A stretch of 64,000 nt of DNA from Actinomucor elegans (taxonomy: Eukaryota; Mucoromycota; Mucoromycetes; Mucorales; Mucoraceae): positions 1,116,001 through 1,180,000 of the forward strand of contig JAMSLZ010000008.1 of NCBI GenBank assembly GCA_026027325.1, in the 5' to 3' direction. Under the pieces are notes generated by a model that did no database searches, was not told the origin of the DNA, and was given only the letters and a program-made list of their open reading frames with translations. Position 1 is the stretch's first letter. The number at the start of each line of letters is the position of its first letter. This document shows positions 49,201 to 60,931 of this stretch, in pieces. Made by a program: the position numbers and the translations under genes.

Positions 49201-49622
49201 AATGTGCCCACTACACTCAAATTTGCTACTCAATTGGATGGAAGTACTCGTCTTGTCTGTTTATTAAAACCAGTAAGTATCAAACTTAACCATGGTACCA
49301 ACTTCAAAACTAAAACGTTTAAAAGGTTTTACCGGATTTCTTAGGCAATGCATACCACTTGTTTCCCTTTATGTCTGCCAAGGACATGGGCGATATCTTG
49401 TTTCAAGTGATTTGGTATTACCTTCGCTGGCATCCTTCAACAAATAATAATACCAAAATTCCAGGTATCAAAGTCACTACAACTTCTGATAATGATCATG
49501 CTGAATTGGAGGAAAAGTGTAAAAAGAGGCTGCTTTCTATTTGCGATCAGCGTTTGAAGGTGTTGGAAAACGCAGCCCATTGGCATCAGTCTTTATTAAA
49601 CGCCATGTCTAAAATACAATAA
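46237..49622 (+). CDS. Alpha-helical repeat (ARM/HEAT-like) protein, unidentified
   Basis: Thirteen exons: 46237..46398, 46456..46498, 46556..46637, 46703..46724, 46778..46917, 46977..47159, 47204..47280, 47352..47611, 47669..48003, 48064..48479, 48541..48870, 48941..49272, 49326..49622; 892 aa, closed in frame. The product is helical throughout with no catalytic motif. Typical stretches: ARMAWLLCLIGEKLPQLVTR, QKYTLGYLLSLPKVSPALFE, IEHMETVFPRWLSTIAFESK, WTITMLAGSDTTPPRGVEDL, FLGNAYHLFPFMSAKDMGDI. The pattern recalls large scaffold subunits, for instance Integrator subunits (INTS5 came to mind from the AxMAWLL-IG-KLP stretch), but this is weak. Exon 4 is only 22 nt. The intron after 48003 has a GC donor (GCAAGT); no GT donor keeps the frame. 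The exon 6 donor GTGTCA and the exon 7 acceptor GAG are inferred from phase. Confidence 0.65.
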
Positions 49623-50204
49623 AAGTGATTGTATGATAAAAATAAATCTTCTTATCATTCACTGTCCACTGGTTTATATAGTAAAACGCTCGAGTCAGAA
49701 GCCATAAAATCAATTTAATACCGCAAGTAACTGGCTAGTTAATAAAGAGTAAAAAAGGCATGTATTGCATTGGAATTTGACTGATCCATCAAGTCACTTT
49801 GAGCATGAATTACAAACTTGATATCATTTTTAACCGAGACCAACACGATCAAACAGAGGTTTGATGTCCATGGTACTTTTAATGAAGCAAAAACCAACTG
49901 ATGTAAGCCTTCAAATGTTGGGAAATACACAATACAAGCATACATCGATATGGCTATAACAGTAATTAAACAAGTTTTAGAAACCTCCTATAATATAGTG
50001 TTGCCCACGTCAGAAATATGATTTATAGTACTAAAATCTGTATACTTTATATCACTTGGAAGAGAATCTAATTCTATCTAGCTCATCTCAAGCACTCAAG
50101 CTTCATATTTGAAATTATTATAGGCCATGATTTTTTTTAAGATTTTGTTGCCCGAGCAAGAAATTGCCTGTAGATATTGTGATACGTACTATTTCATAAA
50201 TCTA

Positions 50205-50285
50205 AAGATCAATTGATCTCTCGACAGATCTCGGTTAAATGATGCATCTGATTAGTACTCAAAGCTCAGAATGAGCTGCTATATC
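50205..50285 (-). repeat. Dispersed repeat family, minus-strand copy (best preserved)
   Basis: On the minus strand it reads CAGCTCATTCTGAG, then TAATCAGATGCATCATTTAA, then CCGAGATCTGTCGAGAGATC. The first block also occurs at 27250 and partly at 10708; the second and third at 11097. Confidence 0.6.
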
Positions 50286-50651
50286 TGTTTCTTTTATTAT
50301 ATAGTCCGCTTAGATGTAGTTTAAAACACGGCAGTGCAAAAAAAAAAAATTGTATATTAATATACTGTTTAAATCTCACGTAATTTAGCAAACAACTGAG
50401 ATATTCTTTTCAAATTCGGAAAATACATAAAACAAAAAGCTCTTTTTCGAATGATGTACTCGTCACGATCCATAACCAAATATTCAGATCTATAGAAGCT
50501 CAAATGGAATGTGTTGTACGCTTTTACCTGCGGCAAGTGACCGGTTTTCCTAGAAATTCACACTGTCCATCATACAAATGATTTCCTGAGAGCGATTACA
50601 TAGCCGGGATTTGAAACATCCAACACCTGAAAAGAATCAATCAATCAAAGT

Positions 50652-50701
50652 ACGCGTCATAGATTCACGACGGCCATAAAAAAAGTCAGGACAAAACGCG
50701 T
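50652..50701 (+). promoter_or_regulatory. Two ACGCGT boxes upstream of the SANT-JAMM gene
   Basis: Perfect ACGCGT at 50652-50657 and 50696-50701, 103 and 59 bp before the ATG at 50755. Paired MluI cell-cycle boxes close to a start are typical of MBF targets in yeasts; the role here is inference. Confidence 0.45.
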
Positions 50702-50754
50702 TCGATTCTTAACTATTTTTTTTGTTTCATACTACACGTATTTGTAAATTAAAA

Positions 50755-52986
50755 ATGGCGGGCAAAAAAGTAAACAAAGCGAAGGAACCAATTTCCAAAG
50801 ATAAAGAAGAAGAAATGAGCTCGGCTTTGATTGCTCAATTGCTGGCTGAAGATGCTATGGCACAAGGTGGCGATAATTATTACGCTGAATATAGCAACGA
50901 CGCGCGAAACTACGATCCTTATCAGACTCACCAAGAGTACGATGACAGCTACGAAGAGAACTCGGAAGACGATTTTAATCCAAAAAAGAAAGCAAGCACT
51001 AAAAATGCTGGTAACAAAAATTGACAGCTGGACCGCGTGAACAGACATAGTAATCTTATATATGTGTATATATATAGCAAAACGCGGTAAAAAGAGAAAG
51101 GCACCAGTAGCAGCTACTGTAACCAAAGCAAATGAAACAACGGAATTAGACACGCAAGAAAGTACTACTGCTACTGTCCAAAAGGATGAACCAACGAAAC
51201 AAGAAACCACCGAGGAAAAAGGCCTCAAAAAGGTCAAAAAACAAGTGCCTGAAGGATACAACACGGGCATGTATACTGAATTGGAGGAAAAGAATTTTAT
51301 GGAAGCGCTTGTGTTATTTGGTAGAAACTGGAGCAAAGTATGTCTAGTTATCATCCAAAAAAAAAAGAGAGAGAGACTAAACTTGCATTTTAGGTCCAAG
51401 CTCATATTGGAACTAGAGACGCGAATTCAATTCGAAGCCATGCTCAGAAACACTTTATCAAAATGTTTCGAGATCAAGTACCTTTACCAGACAAAGTGAA
51501 GGAATCAGGCGAAGGATATACATTGTCTGGAAAGCCACTGGATCCAAACTCTGCTGCTGCAAAACCTTATTTAAACCGTGGTGGTAACACAGTTCCAGAT
51601 GTCAAAAAACCTGCTGACGATCCTATGGAAGGTGTGGAGAATAGTAACAAGGAAACGGCAGACATTGGATCTACCGAAAGCGTATCGAAACCAGCAGCAG
51701 ATACTAAAGGTATGGAAACGCAAACTGAAGCATTACGTATCAGTGATAAGAAAACAAAGAAAACCAAGTCTGCAACGCCATCTCCATCTAGCTCTTCAAG
51801 GTAAATATCAGTTAGTAGGCCACACAATATATAAAAGGTGCACTAATTTTCTGTCTTCCCCTTCCCTTTTTTTAGTACTAATGATTCAACACCTTATGAC
51901 GCTAAGGGACGTACTACTTATTCCACATCTCGCTTGAGAAAACAACGCGAGTCAACCAATTATGGCCAAATCAGTAAAGACGAGTAAAGTATTTAAATGG
52001 CATGCTATAGATATACCTAATCAATATATATTTGTATATCTAAATAGTGATCCTTTGACGTTGGTTAAATGTGAACCTTTTACAGGAAAACCAGGTTCTA
52101 ACGTGAATGGATGTCAGCCTTTCGAAATATCTGTTGATTCCAATGTTCTCTTGGCAATGGACTTTCATGCTCATTTAATGACTACTGAAATTATTGGATT
52201 TTTGGCTGGTGAATGGGATAAAGAAAATAAGCGTAAGTTTAAAAAGAAAGAAGTTAGTTCGATTATTCTAATTTTATACTTAGGCATGACTGTTCGTGAA
52301 GCATTTCCATGTAAATCTATCGAAACAGGCCAAAATGACGTGAATGTAGAAATGGACCCGACTAGTGCCCTTGAAACACGACATATGATTGAAGAACGAA
52401 ATATGAAGGTAGTTGGCTGGTATCACTCTCATCCAACATTTGTACCTGATCCTAGCTTAGTTGATATTGAAAACCAACGAAACTATCAAGTCTTATGTCG
52501 AGATGACCATGAACATAATGGCATGGATCCCAGAACTTCTTCTTCATTAGAACCTTTTGTTGGCGCTATTGTGGGGCCTTATGATCCTGCGTTGCCCGGC
52601 TCATCCAGTGTTATTAATTGGTTTCAAGTCAGTAATATCAATCATGCTGATCGTCCTATACCAAAGCGATTAATATATGACTTGAAAGAAAATGAAAATT
52701 TGAGTACAGACTTGACAGATCGATTGGTATATATTAAAAAAGTATATTGCTACATCTTGTATTAACACTATATCTTTAGTTTAATTTATTGGAAACGTAT
52801 AAAGAATCATCTGAAAAGGTTGTATTTGCAGAACATTGGCGCCAGGATGCTTCTGAAAGTAAATTACAGAAAATGGTCAAGAGTTTAGGATCTCGTATGC
52901 CTTGGGTTCAGAAACAATTGAAAGAAGAGGCTGCTGTCGACGATGCATTCTTGACGAGAGTCCAATCTAGCTTGAAAGATTGGTAA
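50755..52986 (+). CDS. MYSM1-like SANT-JAMM histone deubiquitinase
   Basis: Seven exons: 50755..51010, 51078..51337, 51394..51800, 51876..51983, 52048..52232, 52284..52726, 52780..52986; 621 aa, in frame throughout. An acidic/Lys-rich N-terminus is followed by one Myb/SANT repeat (about 146-200; YTELEEKNFMEALVLFGRNW across an intron to GTRDANSIRSHAQKHFIKMF), a disordered linker, then an MPN+ domain introduced by DPLTLVKCEPF (about 345). The JAMM zinc motif is complete: E391 (TTEIIGFLAGE), H453-S-H455, S463, D466 (GWYHSHPTFVPDPSLVD). The KCEPF lead-in and order match animal MYSM1 (2A-DUB), which removes ubiquitin from histone H2A. The SWIRM domain that MYSM1 carries between SANT and MPN is not seen. 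The intron 51984..52047 joins the halves; reading through it gives a stop, which would mimic two genes. Confidence 0.85.
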
Positions 52987-53848
52987 ATCAATTAATAAAC
53001 AAATTTACTATTCTTATGGCCTCTCGTTTCGGGCACCACAGTCGGCTCCCAATACTACAATGATATCTTATTAGTGATACTTTTACATGCGAAAATCACT
53101 CATCTCCTACCTAAGTAAGGTAACTGATAAGAAAGCGTCTCGATCATACGCAAACCCAAATGTATACAGCCTACACCCAACCTCAAAGGTGTAAAATTGG
53201 GTAGTATAAAAACAATAATAGATTACATAGAGACTATACAGCGCATTAATCGCTTTAGATATCTCTATTATTGATTTCAGACAAGATAAAAGGTAATGAA
53301 TTGATATTGCGTAATTCTGCAATATAAGTTATAGATAAACGAATGGTACAATTTGCGTTAAAAAAATTATGAAAGGATGAATTTCACTCTAGGGAGTGGG
53401 ATGCCACATATATATTTTTTCTTTTTCTTTTTTTGCACTAGTATGCCTTTGTCTACAGTTAGATTGATAATGACATTTGACCAGACTTTGCTATGGGATC
53501 TGTTAATCATTTAATCTAATTTATGGAGGCTCATAAAATGATGTATATTATTATGAGACAGCTCTAATACATATAGATTAGATCAGTAAATCTCTGCCAA
53601 TCTCGGCTCAACGTTATACTTGAAAAATAATCCATATTCAGAAGCTGCTACTGGACCCATTAAACATACGGTTTACTCCTAGCGCGATTATTATGTTGTC
53701 AATAATCAACTATGAATTATATGTAAAAGATTCAATTCTCAAGCGTGAGAAGAAGTTTATGCTAAGCGATATAAGGTAAGTATATAGCGTGCATGTAACT
53801 TTTTTAAAGCATGGATCTTTATTATATCTAATAATAGAAAATAAAGCA
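52987..53848. other. Convergent spacer between SANT-JAMM and SUN genes
   Basis: About 860 bp of AT-rich sequence. A possible minus-strand repeat-family copy around 53581-53625. No coding. Confidence 0.5.
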
Positions 53849-55886
53849 CTATGTTCCCGACTGTCTATCACCGAAAACCTTGACTCTACAGACAGTTTTT
53901 TCAGCTTCTGTTTCCAAGAATTTAAGTATTATTGCTCGTGCGTACTCCATAGTATCTAAATCAAATGTTTCTTCTGCACTACCATTATATTCAAATCTCC
54001 CTAAAAATTTCATGTCTTCACTCGCAATAGAGTACGTAGGCAATGAATATACTTCAAAAGGAACCACTGTTGAAATGTCGTCATTATTGTTGCCAAACGC
54101 CATTTGCAAGACTACTTGCTTTATAAAAATCTCTTCAGACAATCCAATTGCCAAAGAGCCAGATTTACTATTAATCGTCCAGCAGTGCATAGTGGATAAA
54201 GTTGTGCTGTGAGGATCATCGTAGAAATGTGAAAGACCTATCCATTGCAAGGGCTTATGCCAATACTCTGTAGATAAACTCGCACTAGTGTTTTTGTACA
54301 AAATGAAGGCGCCTAATCTACCATCAGCATAATTCCTGGATTTATTCTTTTGCTCAATGATGCTTTTGACAGTTTCAAGTATCAAGTCATCCATCATGAG
54401 CTTGCCGGTGTCCATGAGCCGCTGTAAACCTGGGTTTTGCTGAATTTGCCCTAAAAATTCAGGAGAAAATACTAAGGCGTCCTTGTTCTCAGTATCAAAT
54501 ATCGATGTGAGACCTTGTGCAATGGAAGCAGGTGAAAATGCATTTGTGTCTCTAATGAGTTTCTCGACAACAGTTTGTATCTGATCGGATTGTACATGTA
54601 AACCTTGGATATCATTGGTATTCTGTTTAACTTTATCAAAAAGTTTAATAATATGATTGTTGTGATTATCGACCAAAAACCAGATGTTATCAATATGGTT
54701 TTGTTGGCGTTGGTATTGAGATTGCAGGCCTTGTACTTGCTGATTCAAAGAGGAGTTGTAGACAGGGAACAATGATATAGCAGAAGACAGGACCAGGTAA
54801 ATATAGTGGTAAATTATGTAGAAAATTGAAAAGAGCTGAGGCCAATACCAATAGATGACGATCATTGTAATTAAACTGTCGGTTAACCGAGCACTATAGC
54901 GATCGGTTTTTTCATCGATTACCAGGTCCTGAGCAAGCGAACGACGGTCTTGACTGCGATAAAAATAGACAAAAAATAGAGGACGTATGATAAATAGGGA
55001 TATAATCAAACGAATAGGTGCGACAAAGTATGAATAAAAGCTATAAACACGCTTCCTTATGAGTTCATTCATCAAAGCATAAATCATAGCTACAAGCTCA
55101 AAAATTTGAGAAATGTTTTCTTCATCAGATTCATCAGAAAGTTCTTCATTATACTCAATTTCCCAAACAGAAGCAGAGGTATATAAAGGACTGGATGATG
55201 AGGAAGAAAATGGACTGGAAGAGGAGGAGAAAGAATTGAAAGAGGAGGAAGAGGAGGAAGGGCTAGTAGAAGATGAAGATGGCCTGTAGTCTCTAGTTTC
55301 TAATGTTTGAACCGCAGGAGCCACAGGAGATGGAGACCTAGTATCATGTAGGATCGCAAGTGGAGGAGATGGAGAGGAGGGTCTATAGTTGTCTATTATT
55401 ATAAAGGGCATTGACTATAAGTACTTGATACTACTAGTTACTTTGTAAATAATACAGACTCACCTCCGTTTGCTCTATTTTCGTCGGCAGTTGCTACATG
55501 ATGGCCATTCAGTAATTGTGGTGGCGAAGAGGTTCTAGAATGAACTATGACCACAAAGAACATTGGCTATAAGTACTTGATACTACTAATTATTTTGAAA
55601 CCAAAAGACTCACCCCAATCAGCCATGTTCTCGTTATCATTAGCTGGCTGTCTGTCATTAGATAGTTGTGCTGGATCATCTGCTAATAAATCTTATTAAG
55701 AATACATGTTTTAACCATTAGTGCAGCTTGTGCAGTACCTTCTCTGTTATTCGGCCCTGTAGGTCGGTAATTTGCAAGATCATCTTGAGGATATCTTATT
55801 GGACTACGAAGTACTTGTCTTAAACGACGGCTTCTTGAAGAACTATTACTTGAAGATAAGGAAGAGGAATCATTTCGATTTGACAT
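53849..55886 (-). CDS. SUN-domain inner nuclear membrane protein
   Basis: Four exons, complement(53849..55392, 55464..55544, 55614..55679, 55739..55886), 612 aa, all introns phase 1. SUN proteins span the inner nuclear membrane and bind KASH proteins in the perinuclear space (LINC complex), with roles in nuclear position and spindle-pole anchoring. Layout: Ser/Arg-rich nucleoplasmic N-terminus with a long serine-rich tract (about 135-165); membrane segments at about 223-243 and 272-307 (LIISLFIIRPLFFVYFY; SLITMIVIYWYWPQLFSIFY); a coiled-coil-like stretch (LNQQVQGLQSQYQRQQNHID); a C-terminal SUN domain (about 455-612) with LGAFILYKNTSASLS, LQWIGLSHFYDDPHS, CWTINSKSGSLAIGLSEEIF and a final AEKTVCRVKVFGD. 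The cysteine in WTINS context and the C-terminal CRVKVFG match the fold's usual disulfide and end strand. Two hydrophobic segments instead of one leave the topology uncertain. Confidence 0.85.
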
Positions 55887-57987
55887 ATGTAGATACGTTT
55901 GAAATATACAAAGAAGGGACCGAAAAAAGAAAGATAAATATCTCATTATTTATAAGCTTTCGCATTATCATCTTTGTTTTTTCACAAAGAGTAATTTTTC
56001 TTTGTTAACTATAGCAACTTGTTGTAGTTGATTTTGTTACTATATATATAGACCAAAATGGTTCTATGTTTTGACTGAACATTCATTGTTATAACTGCTT
56101 CCTTATGATTCTCTTTTGTAGCAGTAGTCAGAAAATTCAATCAGAGAAAGATGGTCTTTTTTTTTCATATGTAATGAAACAATGAAAAGATGTAACTCCT
56201 TCATAGAAGCAATTGTTAGATATATAGGCTTTATATAGGACTTTCTACCGTTGGCACAAAAAGCAGTATTATTTAAACCAGAAAAAACTGGCATTAATCA
56301 GATTTATTTCCTTTGTGTGCATATATTCTACATCAATAAATTAAACGCAAAAAAATGATGAAACTGACCAAGACATATTTTTTAAGGGCATTTGGAGGTA
56401 AAAGGCTTATTTTTTTGGGTTTAATATTTTTGTAGAGATGAAAGAACTACTGTGGGTGAGGACGTCAACGTAAAACTACAGGAACAGCATATTTATGCAT
56501 AGCACCACCTCTAATTGCTTTTTATCAAGAACTAAGGCGACTTAATATGTACAGTTAGGACAGTCAACTTGCTCTATAGTTAATTTTTCTGGCTACATAT
56601 AATTCACTTTGTTGGTAGAGAGCATTGAAAATTATCTACATTTCCTTAACTATGCAATTGTATTTTTTATACAAAATAATTGTATAAACATATTTTCACC
56701 CTATATACAGTACAAAACTAAAGAAATATATTTTATTTGTTGTGTTAATTCCATATGTACACTGCAAATTTAGAGAGTTTAATGAATATCATCATTGATA
56801 TAAGCAAGTAAATGTACAAATTCCATTTCATGCTCTCCATGAGTATTTATGGTGTTCTAGTTGATACAGTAGTTCATTTTGTGCTTGAATTACCTTTCAG
56901 ATGCAAGATTAGCCGAAATTGATCTGCAGATCTAGATATATAAACTAGTCGGCCAAATGCTCGCTAGCTCGCTTGGGAGCCTTCAGATAGAGGAGAAAAA
57001 TTTACATTCCAATTTCCAATATATAGATTAAGGAAGGGTAGAACCCAATAGCTTAGTCTGAGCATGGGTTGGTTATTAAATATGGTATTAAGCCGAGGTC
57101 GGCTAAATGTATCATTCATAAAATCCAGACTATAAAATACCTGTGATTTACAACCATACTTAAAAATGCAAAATAATCATAGTGCTTTAGTGAAATGATA
57201 ACTGTAATATATGCCATACTTTTTTTTGAAATATGCTAGCCATTAGATGTGATAGTAAATTGGGTTCGATGGAAAAATGGAATGGATAATTGGTTTTAGA
57301 TAATAGATATATAGTATTTTGTTACGATTCCTTTAAAGTTTTCCATTTGAGCTCAATTGGACCTTGCTGAAGTTGATGGAGCCTACCTACAAGAACAACA
57401 TACCTGCAATCTGCTATATCTAAATTTAAAGCACAAATGTGGATATCATTAAATAATTAATAAAGCATAGAAATTGGCGTAATTGACGGTACATTAATGA
57501 CTGGCATTGAAAAGCATACATTATTTGAATTGATAATTCACTTCTGTAAGGGAAACATCGACAAAAACAATATAAAAAGATTATAGGATAGTGTTATTTT
57601 CGAATAAATGTCTTATGCTACGTTTACAGTAAGAGTGGTGACAAGTCTCCATTTACGATGTTCAAGAGTTATCTAATAGTTGTGTACTCTAGCTTATTCA
57701 AAAGTGACAAATGAAGGGCCGACTGTGCATTTTTCTTTTTAATGCAAATTTAACGTTTTTGAGGAAAAGATGGGAGGAGCTTGTATAAGCCACAAAAGAA
57801 AAAAAAAAGGCTGATGTATTTTTTTTCTATCTTACTCTTTTGCTCTTGACTTAACCTTATATAAAGAGATAAAGAAACCTTCTTAGACTTTATATTCTTT
57901 ACTCTCTGATATTTTCAACAAATAGAGAAACCCTCAACTTACGAGAACGCGATACAACAAAAGTGAGAACAGTACACTATCTTTGCT
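55887..57987. other. Divergent intergenic region with repeat copies
   Basis: About 2.1 kb. Repeat-family copies at 56870-56940, 57050-57112 and perhaps 57236-57275. The last 150 bp before 57988 are T/C-rich with TATATAAAG (57860), likely the ARID gene promoter. No coding supported. Confidence 0.55.
56870..57112 (+). repeat. Dispersed repeat family, two degenerate copies
   Basis: 56870-56940 contains TTTCAGATGCAAGATTAG, CCGAAATTGATC; 57050-57112 contains TAGTCTGAGCATGGGTTGG, GGTATTAAGCCGAGGTCGGC. Same block order as elsewhere. Confidence 0.4.
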
Positions 57988-60825
57988 ATGACGAGGTTGC
58001 GTGATACTATAGACCGTACACCTGAATATGTCAACTTTATAAACGAACTAAGGCAATTCCACAATGCGAAAGGGTAAAAAAAAAAAAAAAAAGACAAAGC
58101 AGTACTCGAACATGAACAGCTATTAACAATATGTTTAACAGCACAACACTCCAAGCAGAGCCTGTGTTGGGTGGAAGAAGACTCGACTTGTACAAAATAT
58201 TTCAAGTTGTAGTGAACTCTGGTGGATTTGATGAAGTGACAAAGAATAGAGGCTGGAAACAAGTCGGTGACATATTTCAGTTTCCATCAACTTGTACAAA
58301 CAGTGCCTATATCTTGAAAGGCGTCTATATCCGCAATTTGGTATGATACCTTTAACCGAGTTGCTTTAATACCTTACTCATATATTGCTTATTACTAGTT
58401 GGGTTGGGAAGAAGAGAAGCTATGGAGTAAAGATTGGAAGCCACCAAAAGAATTATTGGGCCCTCATGCCCATAAATCTTCTACTTTGGCTGGTAAAGCT
58501 TACAAGTCTGCTTCCAAGAAAACATCACCGCCTGTCAAATCAGCTTCCAAATCAGCTTCCAGCAAAGCATCCAAATCTGCATCCGCCGCCAATGCTTCTG
58601 CTGCTGCCGTTGCTGCTGCTGCTGCCACTGCTGCTGCTCTCTTCAACCCTCTAAAAACACTACAGCAATTCAACACTACACCATCGCCATTATTCGATTT
58701 CAGTAACATGGATATGGATCCTCTCGTTTATGCTACTTCCCAAGATCAGTTGAAATTTGAAAGCCAACAGATACAACCGATCAATCAGCAACAGGATATG
58801 GCATTTAACGAGAAGGATCGAATCTTGTTTGCCTTGCAGTTTGGACAAAGAGAGGATGTAGACTGGGCTTTGGATCAAGTTGTGACCATCTCCTTCGAAT
58901 GCCCAGAAAAGCTCGAGTTGAATCAATCACCTTTTCTTTTACAATTGCTAGTTTCGCTTGCTCAGCCATGTTTAACGAGCTACGCAGCTGCTAATGCATT
59001 ACCTACTAGTGCCAGTGATACTTTAAATATCATGTTAAAAGCCGAAAACGATAGCAATGGGGTTAGTACAGCGCCAATAACATCTATTATGCCCAAACTT
59101 GCTCTTCCTCCTATCAGCAAACCTCCAATTTCAGTAACTGAAACCAATATCGCCACTTCAACTGATCCGGACGCTTTGAATATCATTCTTAAAGTACTTC
59201 ATATCCTACGCAATTTCTCCTTTTTGTCGAACCATGTACCTACCTTGGCAAAACATATGTTAGTCAAGGAACTGTTAGTGCAAAGTCTACAGACATCGAT
59301 GAGCACGGGACACGTGGAATTAGGAAGACATTCAATGGATGTACTGGAGAATATAGCGGGCCATATGGAATTGATATCGGCCAACGATCCCTGTTTACGC
59401 TGCATTCATACGGTAGTTGCAGCTCATGATCGGTTCTTGGTGATTGGATCCATTCGCACCTTGACCTGGCTCACCATAAACAAGGCTAATCACCAGTACA
59501 TGGAATCAAGTCCTGTTTTGACACGTGTGTCGCAAATGCTATTATCGAACGATGAGGAATTAGTAGGCACTGCATTGGAATACATTTACCAACACACTCG
59601 TGTTTCTGTACATGCTCGATCTCAGTTTTTGACATCGTCCCATTCTAGTGCTTATATTGGTTTAATGATTTCGCTTTTGATGACGAAATCCAAGTATTTT
59701 TGCACAAGATTCATTCAAGAAGATACGGCTTTGCCTACACCCAACTCAACGGTAACCGCCAGTAGTGGATTCGTACAACAGCAGCAAGATCAGCCTGTGG
59801 TGCCTCGCGTGCCTGATTTGACTGTATATCAAAAACTGGATGAACCTTTTCGATGCTTGGGATGGTTAAAGGATAAGTTTGAAGTAGCTGATAGAAGTAG
59901 TATCCTTTCGTTAGATGATATCTACTTGCTCTATGAAGCTAGGTTTGGGTTGGAAAAAGCTTTGAAAATGAGAGATTTTTATACTGTCATGAAGATTGCT
60001 TTTCCCAAAGTTTCAACCTCTGGAACCAACTCTTTGCTGGGTAGTCCCGGTCAATCAGCGCCTGTTGTAGAAGGGTTGAACATTCTTGGTATTCAAATCA
60101 AGATGAGTATTCTACAGGACCGTAAGTAGTAGAAACATGCAACTGCGTTTTAAATCAGAATATTCACTATCTAATTAGGCTCTCAAGTGCCTTGTAAATG
60201 GGCAAACTGTTCTTTATTGTTCGATGATACATTTACACTCCAAAGACACGTTTTACTCGACCATATGACGCCTATTTCTGCGGGTGAGCAAGGCTATGTC
60301 TGTAGCTGGTCTATCTGTAAATCACAGCAAAACTTGTTTGAAAGCAAAGATGACTGGATTTCTCATTTACGCACTCATTTCTACAATCAAATTGGCGAAA
60401 GCTGCTGCAACAGTCCAGTTCAAAGCCCTGAACCTTCACTTTCGTCTTCACCTTCTACACCTTCATCTAATATATCATCTTCAAGTACCTCTACACTTGC
60501 TGCGTCAGCCACGGCCGCAACTTCGCCCATTCATGTTGTGGATCTATCAGAAGTACAAGGTATTGCACTTGTAGCTTCTCATTTACTCAACTGGCTTTCA
60601 AAAGATCCTTCAAGTTCGTACTACTTTATTCCCTATGAAAAGGAATTGGCAGCGATTGCAGAGCAAAGACCCAAGCTAGCAAGTCATGTTTGGTCCATCT
60701 GCTCCAATTTTAAGTCTTCTTCTTTGAAATCATCATCAACTACTACTTGCCAAATCAACACTACACCAGAATCTACGTGTCATACCGAAATTGAACTAGG
60801 TTTGGAAGACTCTACTTGTTCGTGA
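57988..60825 (+). CDS. ARID2/Rsc9-like chromatin-remodeler subunit (ARID, ARM, RFX-type, C2H2)
   Basis: Four exons: 57988..58073, 58142..58340, 58399..60121, 60179..60825; 884 aa. Order: ARID DNA-binding domain (about 10-95; RTPEYVNFINELRQFHN across intron 1, then GRRLDLYKIFQVVVNSGGFD, WKQVGDIFQFP, LGWEEEKLW); Lys/Ser/Ala-rich linker; ARM-like helical region (LKVLHILRNFSFLSNHVP, HSMDVLENIAGHMEL); an RFX-type winged-helix-like stretch (WLKDKFEVADRSSILSLDDI, YLLYEARF); two C2H2-like fingers (CKWANCSLLF...H...H and CSWSICKSQ...H...H); Ser-rich tail. This matches ARID2/BAF200 of the PBAF complex and fungal Rsc9 of RSC. It should act in the nucleus as a targeting subunit of a SWI/SNF remodeler. 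Intron 1 starts GTAAAAA with an A run. It converges on the Lines-like gene 263 bp away. Confidence 0.87.
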
Positions 60826-60931
60826 CGATGATTAGATAACAAAGCACTTTACAAGTCCCTTTTTCACCATTCTTATTGCACAGCATAATTTTTTTATTAT
60901 TATTGTATACACAATTCAAAACACTTATTAT

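Larger units (their letters stand above)
49623..50754. other. Intergenic region with an inverted repeat-family copy and promoter boxes
   Basis: About 1.1 kb. A well-preserved minus-strand copy of the dispersed repeat lies at 50205-50285. Two ACGCGT boxes at 50652 and 50696 precede the SANT-JAMM gene. No coding seen. Confidence 0.6.

Noticed and set aside
50749..51405. 218-codon open frame on the minus strand opposite the SANT-JAMM gene
   Set aside because: Hydrophobic, phenylalanine/valine-rich shadow of a Lys/Glu-rich coding strand; it crosses two well-supported introns.
51962..52765. A separate MPN-domain gene starting at the ATG near 51962
   Set aside because: The sequence up to 52047 reads much better as the end of a SANT-gene exon plus a 64-bp intron (GTAAAG to AATAG). 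Splicing gives DDPLTLVKCEPF, the conserved MYSM1 lead-in, in frame.
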